From a bacterium (lineage in GTDB: Bacteria; JAUVQV01; DATDCY01): 8,153 nt of DNA. Positions 1-7,410 of this stretch are shown here, piece after piece (the first letter of the stretch is position 1; each line of letters begins with the position of its first letter). The stretch lies in assembly GCA_036524115.1 (NCBI GenBank), contig DATDCY010000217.1, positions 1-8,153 of the forward strand. The letters are read 5' to 3'. Made by a program: the position numbers and the translations under genes. The notes below the pieces were generated by a model that worked only from the letters and a program-made list of their open reading frames with translations, made no database searches and was not told where the DNA came from.

Positions 1-140
1 GCCTGCAGGGGAGCCGCGGCCGTCGCGGCGGCCGAGGCCAGCGGCGCGACGCCGCCGGTGAGCGCCACGAAGAGCGCGGCCGCCGGCACGAGGACGGCGG
101 TGAGCGCCCGCCGCCAGCGCGCCGACAGACGCCAGAGCAT
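1..140 (-). CDS. N-terminus of a secreted or membrane-anchored protein (partial, downstream of mreB)
   Basis: Only the first 46 codons are in the window; the gene runs off the left edge. The ATG directly follows the mreB stop codon (TAG then ATG, same frame), so this start cannot move upstream. No clear Shine-Dalgarno precedes it, which suggests translation by re-initiation after mreB. The peptide begins MLWRLSARWRRA, followed by a hydrophobic run (about residues 13-35) and then an Ala-rich stretch with ASA, so it looks like a signal peptide or N-terminal anchor. mreC is the usual gene after mreB and also encodes an N-terminal membrane segment, but the Ala-rich end looks more like a cleavable signal peptide than typical MreC. 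Export is inferred; function is unknown. Confidence 0.55.
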   Translation of the reverse strand, partial: MLWRLSARWRRALTAVLVPAAALFVALTGGVAPLASAAATAAAPLQ

Positions 141-1208
<1,068 letters not shown>

Positions 1209-2162
1209 TCAGGTGCATTCGATCTCGCGCCAGAGCAGGCCGCCCGCCCCGGTGACGCCCGCGAGCTCGCCGAGCGCCGCGCGCGCGAAGCCGACCCGCG
1301 TCGCGGGCGCCGCGAAGGCGCGCCGGCGCAGCTCCTGCTCGGCGTGCGGCATGAACAGGTCCCAGGCGGGCAGCACCCCGCCGCCGATCACGATCCGCTC
1401 CGGGTTGAGCAGGTTCACGAGCGTGGCGAACGCGATGCCCAGCGCCCGCCCCGCCTCGCGGTACGCCTGCCGCGCGTTGGCGTCGCCCTCGAGCGCCCGG
1501 GCGTGCACCAGCTCCGCGCTGACGGCCTCCTCGGCGCCCGAGAGCTCGCGGTACCGATCGACGATCGCCGTCGCCGAGGCGTACGTCTCGAGGCACCCGG
1601 CGTTGCCGCAGCGGCAGGTCCTTCCGGCGGCGTCGACGGTGATGTGGCCGATCTCCCCCGCCATGCCGTCGGCCCCGCGCCAGAGCGCGCCGCCGAGCAC
1701 CAGCCCGCCGCCGACGCCGGTGCCGAGCGTCAGCAGCGCCATGCTCGAGCACCCCTGGCCCGCGCCGCGCCAGTGCTCCCCGTACGCGGCGGCGTTCGCG
1801 TCGTTCTCGAGCGCGACGCGCATCCCGAGCGCCGCGCCGACGCGCTCCCGCAACGGCACGTCGCGCCACCCCGGCAGGTTCGGCGAGGAGACGACGACAC
1901 CCTCGGCGGCCGCGATGATCCCCGGCGCGCCGAGCATGACGCCGAGCACGCGCCCGCCCCCCGCCTCGACCTGCGCGACGACGGCGCGCACCGCGGCGAT
2001 GATGCGCTCGACGAGCGCGTCCGGGCCCTGCCGGGCCGCGGTCGGCTCGCGGTGGAGCGCCTCGACGCCGCCGGCGCGGTCGATGGCCGCGACCCGGAGG
2101 TTCGTGCCCCCGAGGTCCATCCCGACGACGAACTCGCCCGCCACGCCCCCGCTCTCCCCCAT
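1209..2162 (-). CDS. ROK-family sugar kinase (glucokinase-like)
   Basis: This encodes a cytoplasmic ROK kinase of 317 residues, a normal length for single-domain ROK glucokinases, which phosphorylate glucose or related hexoses with ATP. Visible motifs are the ATP phosphate loop DLGGTN (16-21), ENDANAAA with the catalytic Asp121, GTGVGGG (147-153), the sugar-contacting ExGH (E170-H173) and the zinc site CxCGNxGCxE (C183, C185, C190, E192). There is no N-terminal helix-turn-helix, so it is an enzyme rather than an NagC/XylR-type repressor. The chosen ATG lies 2 bases after the stop of the upstream pyrophosphorylase gene, with GGAG 7 bases before it. A GTG at 2144 is an alternative start. Together with that neighbour it could feed sugar phosphate towards nucleotide-sugar synthesis. 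The substrate cannot be read from sequence: glucose is most likely, but mannose, N-acetylmannosamine or fructose are possible. Confidence 0.93.
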   Translation of the reverse strand: MGESGGVAGEFVVGMDLGGTNLRVAAIDRAGGVEALHREPTAARQGPDALVERIIAAVRAVVAQVEAGGGRVLGVMLGAPGIIAAAEGVVVSSPNLPGWRDVPLRERVGAALGMRVALENDANAAAYGEHWRGAGQGCSSMALLTLGTGVGGGLVLGGALWRGADGMAGEIGHITVDAAGRTCRCGNAGCLETYASATAIVDRYRELSGAEEAVSAELVHARALEGDANARQAYREAGRALGIAFATLVNLLNPERIVIGGGVLPAWDLFMPHAEQELRRRAFAAPATRVGFARAALGELAGVTGAGGLLWREIECT

Positions 2163-2164
2163 CC

Positions 2165-3235
2165 CTAGTCTCCGCGGCCGACGGCGTGCACGCGGCTGTA
2201 TTCCGGCACGCGCGCGCCGTCGCCGAGCACGAGCCCGGCCAGGCTCGTGTTGGCGCCGACGCTCACCCCGTCGCCGAGCACGCAGCCCTTGAGCCGCGCG
2301 CCTTCGCCGACCTCGACGCCGTCCCAGAGCACGCAGTTCTCGAGCACCGCGCGCGAGCCGATGCGGCAGCCGCTGCCGACCGCCACGGCCTTGTGCAGCT
2401 GCACCCCGTCCCCGCACGTGGTGCCGGGGCCGATGAGCGCGCGGCCCATCGCCAGCAGCCGCTCGCCCGTGACGACCCCGGCGCCCAGCCACAGGCCGCT
2501 GCCGCGCCGGCGGTAGCCGCGGTGGCGCCGCTCCGGCTGCTCGAGCAGGTCGCGGTGCGCCTGCAGGTACTTCTCCGAGGTGCCGATGTCCAGCCAGTAG
2601 CCGCCGTGCACGAAGCCGTAGAACGGGACCCGCTCCTGCACGAGCCGCGGGAAGAAGTCGCGCTCGATCGAGCAGTGCCCCGCCGGGAAGTGGCGCAGCA
2701 GCTCCGTTTCCAGGACGTAGACGCCGGCGTTGACCGTGTTCGTGCTGACCTCATCCCAGCTCGGTTTCTCGAGAAAGCCCTGCACGCGGCCATCGCGGCC
2801 GAGCTGCACGAGGCCGTAGGCCGTCGGGTCCTCCACCGGGGTGAGCACGATGGTCGCCTGGGCCCGCCGCGCGCGGTGGAAGGCGAGAACGGCGCCGAGG
2901 TCGACCGTGCTCAGCACGTCCCCGTTGAGCACGACCAGCGTCCCCGTCCGCCCCGCGGCGGCGTAGCGCACCGCCCCGCCCGTGCCGAGGGGCTCGTCCT
3001 CGACGGTGTACGAAAGGGCCAGGCCCCGCGGCGAGAAGCCCCGGATCGCGGCCTGCACGGCCTCCGGCCGATAGGAGAGGCTGAGCACGGCGCGGCGGAT
3101 GCCCGCCGCACGCAACGCCTCGAGCTGGTAGGCGAGGAACGGCCGGTTCGCCAGCGGCACGACCGGCTTCGGCCGCGCCAGGGTCAGGGGCCGCAGCCGC
3201 GTCCCCTTTCCCCCGGCGAGGATGATCGCCCACAT
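2165..3235 (-). CDS. Sugar-1-phosphate nucleotidyltransferase with left-handed beta-helix domain (mannose-1-phosphate guanylyltransferase-like)
   Basis: This 356-residue cytoplasmic enzyme would make an NDP-sugar from NTP and sugar 1-phosphate for polysaccharide or glycan synthesis. The N-terminal Rossmann-like domain (1-230) carries the signature GGKGTRLRPLT (8-18) with PKP (22-24), LNGD with metal ligand Asp106, EKP (156-158), NAG (169-171) and GYWLDIGT with a second metal ligand Asp216. Residues 245-345 are hexapeptide repeats (for example IGPGTTCGDG, VLGDGVSVGA) forming a left-handed beta-helix. This layout and the GYWLDIGTSEKYLQAH segment resemble GDP-mannose pyrophosphorylases of the GMPPB type; glucose-1-phosphate thymidylyl- or uridylyltransferase remains possible. 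The start MWAIILAGG matches the family. The open frame continues upstream, and an ATG at 3265 would add ten residues but has no ribosome-binding site; AGGGA lies 10 bases before the ATG at 3235. It is the first gene of the minus-strand operon. Confidence 0.92.
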   Translation of the reverse strand: MWAIILAGGKGTRLRPLTLARPKPVVPLANRPFLAYQLEALRAAGIRRAVLSLSYRPEAVQAAIRGFSPRGLALSYTVEDEPLGTGGAVRYAAAGRTGTLVVLNGDVLSTVDLGAVLAFHRARRAQATIVLTPVEDPTAYGLVQLGRDGRVQGFLEKPSWDEVSTNTVNAGVYVLETELLRHFPAGHCSIERDFFPRLVQERVPFYGFVHGGYWLDIGTSEKYLQAHRDLLEQPERRHRGYRRRGSGLWLGAGVVTGERLLAMGRALIGPGTTCGDGVQLHKAVAVGSGCRIGSRAVLENCVLWDGVEVGEGARLKGCVLGDGVSVGANTSLAGLVLGDGARVPEYSRVHAVGRGD

Positions 3236-3277
3236 GCCTCCCGAGTCCCTGTTCCGATTGTTCATGGTGAATTGCGA

Positions 3278-3307
3278 ATGTTGCCACACCTCGGCGATTT
3301 CCGTCAA
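3278..3307 (-). promoter_or_regulatory. Predicted sigma-70-type promoter of the pyrophosphorylase-ROK-mreB operon
   Basis: On the minus strand, TTGACG (3307-3302, 5/6 to consensus -35) is separated by 18 bases from CAACAT (3283-3278). The -10 is weak, but TGG directly before it gives an extended -10. Transcription would start near 3271, leaving a leader of roughly 35-40 bases to the ATG at 3235. This lies in a short island of lower GC content between divergent genes, which supports a regulatory role. It is predicted from sequence only. Confidence 0.5.
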
Positions 3308-3346
3308 GAAATCGAGGGTCGCGGGGTGGGCCGGCGGCCGCGGACG

Positions 3347-3361
3347 TGCTAGGATGCCGCC
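3347..3361 (+). promoter_or_regulatory. Ribosome-binding site, possibly overlapping an extended -10, of the TPR/protease gene
   Basis: AGGA (3351-3354) lies 7 bases before the ATG at 3362 and is a good Shine-Dalgarno, which fixes that start. The same bases can be read as TGC-TAGGAT (3347-3355), an extended -10 that would start transcription near the ATG and give an almost leaderless mRNA. No convincing -35 is visible at the right distance. The ribosome-binding reading is preferred, which leaves the promoter of this gene unlocated. Confidence 0.4.
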
Positions 3362-4597
3362 ATGGTGTCCGCCCCCCGCCTGCGCGCCGCCCTCGCCGCC
3401 GCGCTGCTCGCGGCCACCGGGGCCGCCCCGGGCCTCTGCGCCACCGCTTCCGAGGCCAACGAGGCGGGGGCTGCGCTCTTCGGCTCGGGCCGTCCCCGGG
3501 AGGCGATCGCCAGGTTCGAGGAGGCGCTCGCCCTGGACCCCGGGTCCTCCGCGATCCGCCACAACCTCGCGGCGGCGCTCGCCGCGGCCGGCCACGAGGA
3601 GCTGCAGGCGGGCAATCTCGACGAGGCCCGGGCGCGCCTCGAGCGCGCCGCGGACCTCGCCCCCGGCGAGGCGTCCGTGCAGTTGCTGCTCGGCGTCGTG
3701 TTCTTCCGCCGCGGCGACCTCTACGAGGCGCGCCAGCGGGTCGACCGCGCGCTGGAGATTGCGCCGGGGATGGCCGAGGCGCGGGAGCTCTCCGGCGACC
3801 TGCTCTACCAGGAGGGCTCGCTCCAGCGCGCGCGTCGCGAGTGGGAGGCCGCGCTCGCGGGCGCCGGACCCCGGCAGCACGCCGTCCGCGCGAAGCTCGA
3901 CCGCCTCGACCGCGAGCAGCCGGCCGAGGACGGCTTCGGGCGCGATGTCAGCCGGCACTTCACGCTGCAGTTCGACGGGCCCGTGCCGCCCGAGATCGCC
4001 CGCACCGCGCTGCGCCTGCTGGAGGAGGCGTACGGCCGGATCTGGCGGGAGTTCTCCCGGCCGCCCCAGCACGACGTCCCGGTGATCCTGTACTCCCGGG
4101 AGCTCTTCAGCGAAGTCACGCGCAGCCCCGCCTGGGTGGCCGGCTCCTACGACGGGAAGATCCGCGTGCCCGTCGGCGGGCTCGCCACGGCGGCTGACGC
4201 CGAGGCCCTCGGGCCGATCCTCGCGCACGAACTGACGCACGCCTTCGTCCGCGCGAACGTGCCCGGGTCCCTCCCCCTCTGGTTCGAGGAGGGCCTGGCC
4301 GGGCACTTCCAGGGGGTGACGGCGGAGGCCGCGCTGCAGACGCTGCGCGCCCACCACCGCCGCTTCGCCCGCCTCGACGAGGTGAGCGCGGCGCTCCGCG
4401 CCGGCGCGGACATCGCCGCCGCCTACGCGGCCGCGGCCCTGGCGGTCGCGGAGATGGTCCGGCTTGACGGCTTCTGGCTGCCGCGGCGGACCCTCGAGGC
4501 CGTCGGCGCGGGCGCGGCGTTCCCCGAGGCCTTCCGCCGGAACGCCGGCATGGGGCTCGACGAGTTCGAGGAGCGCTGGGCGCGCCTGCAGGGCTGA
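3362..4597 (+). CDS. Exported TPR protein with C-terminal HExxH metallopeptidase domain (peptidase MA-like)
   Basis: This encodes 411 residues. Residues 1-27 form a signal peptide: basic start, Ala/Leu-rich core, and likely cleavage near LCA or ATA. Cys26 is in PGLC, a poor lipobox, so a lipoprotein is less likely. Residues 31-170 contain about four tetratricopeptide repeats with typical endings such as ALALDPGSSAI, AADLAPGEASV and ALEIAPGMAEA. Residues 195-411 match the gluzincin-like peptidase MA fold: HELTH (289-293) gives two zinc-binding His and the catalytic Glu, and WFEEGLAGHF (307-316) supplies the third ligand, probably Glu310. Secreted TPR-peptidase proteins of this layout recur in GC-rich Gram-negatives, mostly uncharacterised. 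It is transcribed divergently from the sugar-mreB operon and lies 84 bases before the sensor pair, which has its own promoter. Protease activity and substrate are inferred. Confidence 0.87.
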   Translation: MVSAPRLRAALAAALLAATGAAPGLCATASEANEAGAALFGSGRPREAIARFEEALALDPGSSAIRHNLAAALAAAGHEELQAGNLDEARARLERAADLAPGEASVQLLLGVVFFRRGDLYEARQRVDRALEIAPGMAEARELSGDLLYQEGSLQRARREWEAALAGAGPRQHAVRAKLDRLDREQPAEDGFGRDVSRHFTLQFDGPVPPEIARTALRLLEEAYGRIWREFSRPPQHDVPVILYSRELFSEVTRSPAWVAGSYDGKIRVPVGGLATAADAEALGPILAHELTHAFVRANVPGSLPLWFEEGLAGHFQGVTAEAALQTLRAHHRRFARLDEVSAALRAGADIAAAYAAAALAVAEMVRLDGFWLPRRTLEAVGAGAAFPEAFRRNAGMGLDEFEERWARLQG

Positions 4598-4607
4598 AGC
4601 CGTCAGC

Positions 4608-4637
4608 TTGTCTTCGCGAGGCGTCTTCCACTATAGT
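4608..4637 (+). promoter_or_regulatory. Predicted sigma-70-type promoter of the binding protein-histidine kinase operon
   Basis: TTGTCT (4608-4613, 4/6 to consensus) and TATAGT (4632-4637, 5/6) are separated by 18 bases. Transcription would start near 4644, about 38 bases before the GTG start at 4682. It lies in the 84-base gap after the TPR/protease gene, and its AT-rich -10 stands out from the surrounding GC-rich DNA. An inverted repeat covers the predicted start point. Confidence 0.6.
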
Positions 4638-4640
4638 TTT

Positions 4641-4661
4641 CCGGTGAGGTTCTTGCACCGG
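4641..4661. repeat. Inverted repeat at the predicted transcription start (possible operator or 5' stem)
   Basis: CCGGTG (4641-4646) and CACCGG (4656-4661) are perfect 6-bp arms around a 9-base centre. The repeat starts 3 bases after the predicted -10, covers the likely +1, and ends a few bases before the ribosome-binding site AGGAGG of the lipoprotein gene. As DNA it could bind a dimeric regulator; as RNA it could form a short 5' hairpin. No known operator is recognised. Confidence 0.4.
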
Positions 4662-4681
4662 GTGGGAGGAGGCTGCCGGAC

Positions 4682-5626
4682 GTGAAGCGCGCGTACCGCG
4701 GTGTCGGGGTGGCCCTCCTGGCGTGCGTTGTCGGCGCGCTCGTCTGCGCGTGCGGGCGGGAGCCCGCCCCGGAGTCCCCCCAGCCGCCCGCCGCGGCAGT
4801 TACGGGCGGCATCACGATCGCGTTGCTGCCCGAGCGCAACGTCTTCGAGCAGAAGAAGCGCTACCAGCCCCTCCAGGACTACCTCTCGCGCGCCTGCGGC
4901 TGCGCCGTGACCTTCAAGCTCCTCGACAACTACCAGCTCATCTTCAGCGAGATCATGGAGAGCCGCGTCGACGGCGCCTTCTTCGGGAGCATGAACGGCG
5001 CCATCTCGCTGCTGCGCGGCGCCGTCGAGATGCTCGCGCGCCCCGTCGACCTCAAGGGGGTCTCGACGTACCAGGGCGTGATCTTCACCCGCGCCGGCAG
5101 CGACGTGACGATCGACCCGAGGACGTGGCGGGACAAGCGCATCGCGCTCGTCAACAAGGCCACGACCGCCGGCTACCTCTACCCCCTGGCCCTGCTGCGC
5201 CACTCGGGCTACACCGCCGACCCCGCGGCGTTCTTCCGCGCGATGTCCTTCACCGGCAGCCACGACGCGGCGATGCTCTCGGTCTTCAAGGGCGAGGCCG
5301 ACCTCGGCGCCTGCAAGAACACCGTCTACGACGAGCAGCTGCGCGAGCACCCGGAGATCGCGGAGACGCTCCGGGTGCTCGGCGAATCCGCCGCCGTGCC
5401 CTCCAACGGCCTCGGCGTGCGATCCGGGCTGGACCCGGCGCTCAAGGCGAAGCTGCGCGAAGCGCTCCTCGGCATGCACCAGAACGAGGACGGGCAGCGC
5501 GTGCTGCGCCAGATCGGGACCCAGCGCTTCATCGCGACGGACCGGGCCGACTACGAGCCGGTCTTCGCGATGGCGCGCGACGCCGGCGTCGACCTCGCGG
5601 GTTGGCCGCTGCGCGACCTGCACTAG
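4682..5626 (+). CDS. PhnD-like periplasmic substrate-binding lipoprotein (probable receptor for the adjacent kinase)
   Basis: This encodes 314 residues starting at GTG, with AGGAGG 9 bases upstream. Residues 1-24 form a lipoprotein signal: MKRAYR, a hydrophobic core, then VCAC with Cys24 the likely lipidated residue. A Pro/Ala-rich linker (26-42) follows. From about residue 43 the protein matches the phosphonate-binding (PhnD-type) periplasmic fold: TIALLPERN (45-53), YQPLQDYLS (61-69), VDGAFFGS (97-103), NKATTAGYLYP (158-168), and FTGSHDAAMLSVFKGEADLGA (190-210) as the second-lobe core. Relatives bind phosphonate or phosphite, but others form the sensor part of TtrS-type kinases, so the ligand is unknown. 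No permease or ATPase gene is adjacent. The kinase gene begins 11 bases downstream, so a sensing role is more likely than transport. Residues Cys72, Cys74 and Cys211 remain in the mature protein. Confidence 0.9.
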   Translation: MKRAYRGVGVALLACVVGALVCACGREPAPESPQPPAAAVTGGITIALLPERNVFEQKKRYQPLQDYLSRACGCAVTFKLLDNYQLIFSEIMESRVDGAFFGSMNGAISLLRGAVEMLARPVDLKGVSTYQGVIFTRAGSDVTIDPRTWRDKRIALVNKATTAGYLYPLALLRHSGYTADPAAFFRAMSFTGSHDAAMLSVFKGEADLGACKNTVYDEQLREHPEIAETLRVLGESAAVPSNGLGVRSGLDPALKAKLREALLGMHQNEDGQRVLRQIGTQRFIATDRADYEPVFAMARDAGVDLAGWPLRDLH

Positions 5627-5637
5627 GGCTGCCGGCC

Positions 5638-7410
5638 GTGAGCCTGCGCACGCGGATTCTCGTCGCCGCGCTGCTGCTGCTGGGCGTCTCGGCGGCCGGC
5701 GTCGTGATCATCGTCGGCAACCTGCACGCCATCATCAACAACCAGCGCCTCATCGTCTTCAAGGACGAGACCTTCCACGAGCAGGAGCGCGCCCGCGCCC
5801 TGATCATGTCCTCCCAGGTCCTGCTCTACCAGCACCAGGCGGGGTACACGCGCGACATCGACCGGCTCATCGACGACATCGCGGTCTTCGAGGAGATCCT
5901 GCTCTCGATCGTCCCCCACTACCGCCAGCACCTGCGCGAGGAGGACTGCACCTCCTGCCACCGCGACGCACAGGTGCAGATCGACCACCTCGACGAGCGG
6001 GTGCACGCCATCCTCGTCGACCTCGAGCGCTTCCGCGAGAGCGTGAGCATCATCATCACCACGAACGACCGCGAGGCGCGGCTGCTCCAGCACGGCGCCG
6101 CGACCGCGCGCGGCCAGCGGATGATCGCCTCGCTCCAGGAGATCAACACGAATGCCGCGCACATGGTGGCCCAGTTGCGCGTGCGCAACGAGCGGCTGCT
6201 GCGCCGCTCCGTGCTGGACATCGAGATCACCCTCTTCGTCGTCGGCCTGATCTTCACGGTGACCCTGGCCTACGGGCTCGTGGCCAGCCACCGCCTCTTC
6301 GTCTCGCTGGTGCGCGGCACCGAGTCGCTGACGCGCGACGAGTTCACCCACCGGCTGGCGCTGGCGAACCGCGCCGACGAGTTCGGCCTGCTCGCCGGCC
6401 GCTTCAACCTCATGGCCGAGCACCTCCAGGAGCGCGACGAGCAGATCCGCCGCAAGACCGAGCAGATCGAGGACGCCAACCGCCAGCTCCACGAGCTGAA
6501 CGAGACGCTCGAGGAGAAGGTCGAGGCCCGCACGCACGACCTGCAGGCGACGCTCGAGCAGGTGCGCCAGACCAGCGTGGCGCTCGAGGACTCGCGCCGG
6601 CGCCTCGAGGTGGCGAACCAGGAGCTGACGCGGGCCAACCAGGCCAAGGCCAACTTCCTGTCGATCGTCTCGCACGAGCTGAAGACGCCGCTCTCGGTCA
6701 TCAACGGCTTCCTCTCGCTGATCCTCGACGAGCGCTACCAGAGCGATCCGCGCCAGCTGCGCGAGGCCGTGCAGATCTCGAAGCGCCGCGGCGAGCAGCT
6801 CTCGCGCATGATCGACGAGCTGATCGACCTCTCGCGGCTCGACGCCCGCTCGATGGTGCTGCACGTCGAGGAGACGGACACCGCGGCGCTGCTGCGCGAG
6901 CTCGCCGCGGAGTTCGCGGAGGAGACCCGCCGCCGCGGGCTGCGCCTCGAGCTGCACCTGCCGGAGGCGCCGCCCACGGTCCCCTGCGACGCGGACAAGA
7001 TGCGGCAGGTCTTCACCAACCTCCTCGCGAACGCGATCAAGTTCTCGCCCGACGGCGGCCGGATCGACCTCGAGCTCGAGGTGCGGGCGGACGAGATCGT
7101 CTACTGCTGCCGCGACACCGGCATCGGCATACCGGCGACCGAGGTCGAGAAGGTCTTCGAGAAGTTCTACCAGGTCGACTCGACGGCGACCCGCCGCTTC
7201 GGCGGCGCGGGCCTCGGCCTGAGCATCGTCCGGGAGATCATGCTGCTGCACGGCGGCAGGGCCTGGGCCGAGAGCTCCCCCGGCCACGGCAGCACCTTCT
7301 TCGTCTCGCTGCCGCGCCACCCGCGCACGGCGGCTTCCGCGGCGCTTCCCGAGGCGGCGGCCGCGCAAGCCGCCGGCGACGCTCAGCCGGCCGGAGCGCC
7401 GCCCGCCTGA
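5638..7410 (+). CDS. Membrane sensor histidine kinase with periplasmic CxxCH (haem c) motif
   Basis: This encodes 590 residues from GTG, with TAGGG about 9 bases upstream, 11 bases after the lipoprotein gene. The open frame runs further upstream, but that part is a shadow of the lipoprotein gene. Domains: TM1 (about 7-27); a periplasmic, mostly helical sensor (28-193) with DCTSCHRD, whose Cys104, Cys107 and His108 form a single haem c site, and nearby His94 and His98; TM2 (about 194-216); HAMP (217-270); a long coiled coil (270-335); HisKA with SHELKTP (phospho-acceptor His346); and HATPase_c with NLLANAIKFSP (461-471), DTGIGI (493-498) and GGAGLGLSI (522-530). An Ala/Pro-rich tail ends the protein. 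All catalytic motifs are intact. There is no receiver domain and no response regulator alongside, so its partner is encoded elsewhere. It probably autophosphorylates in response to the adjacent binding protein, haem redox state or a haem ligand; this is inferred. Confidence 0.95.
   Translation: MSLRTRILVAALLLLGVSAAGVVIIVGNLHAIINNQRLIVFKDETFHEQERARALIMSSQVLLYQHQAGYTRDIDRLIDDIAVFEEILLSIVPHYRQHLREEDCTSCHRDAQVQIDHLDERVHAILVDLERFRESVSIIITTNDREARLLQHGAATARGQRMIASLQEINTNAAHMVAQLRVRNERLLRRSVLDIEITLFVVGLIFTVTLAYGLVASHRLFVSLVRGTESLTRDEFTHRLALANRADEFGLLAGRFNLMAEHLQERDEQIRRKTEQIEDANRQLHELNETLEEKVEARTHDLQATLEQVRQTSVALEDSRRRLEVANQELTRANQAKANFLSIVSHELKTPLSVINGFLSLILDERYQSDPRQLREAVQISKRRGEQLSRMIDELIDLSRLDARSMVLHVEETDTAALLRELAAEFAEETRRRGLRLELHLPEAPPTVPCDADKMRQVFTNLLANAIKFSPDGGRIDLELEVRADEIVYCCRDTGIGIPATEVEKVFEKFYQVDSTATRRFGGAGLGLSIVREIMLLHGGRAWAESSPGHGSTFFVSLPRHPRTAASAALPEAAAAQAAGDAQPAGAPPA

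Noticed and set aside
3261-3271. Small palindrome TTCATGGTGAA near the predicted start of the minus-strand operon, considered as an operator
   Set aside because: Only 4 bp pair in each arm and the flanks do not extend the symmetry, so it is too short to support.
3236-4357. Upstream extension of the pyrophosphorylase frame across the intergenic gap and antisense to the TPR/protease gene
   Set aside because: The conserved N-terminus of the family begins at the ATG at 3235. The extension reads as arginine- and glycine-rich shadow sequence and would have to cross the predicted promoter.
4723-5637. 305-codon upstream extension of the kinase frame through the lipoprotein gene
   Set aside because: The extension is an R/P/A-rich out-of-frame shadow of the lipoprotein gene. 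The kinase's first membrane segment starts right after the GTG at 5638, which has its own TAGGG ribosome-binding site.
5623-7368. Long open frame (581 codons) antisense to the histidine kinase gene
   Set aside because: In DNA this GC-rich stop codons are rare, so long antisense frames are expected. The product is a low-complexity run of R, A, L, V and E without recognisable domains, while the plus strand encodes a complete kinase.
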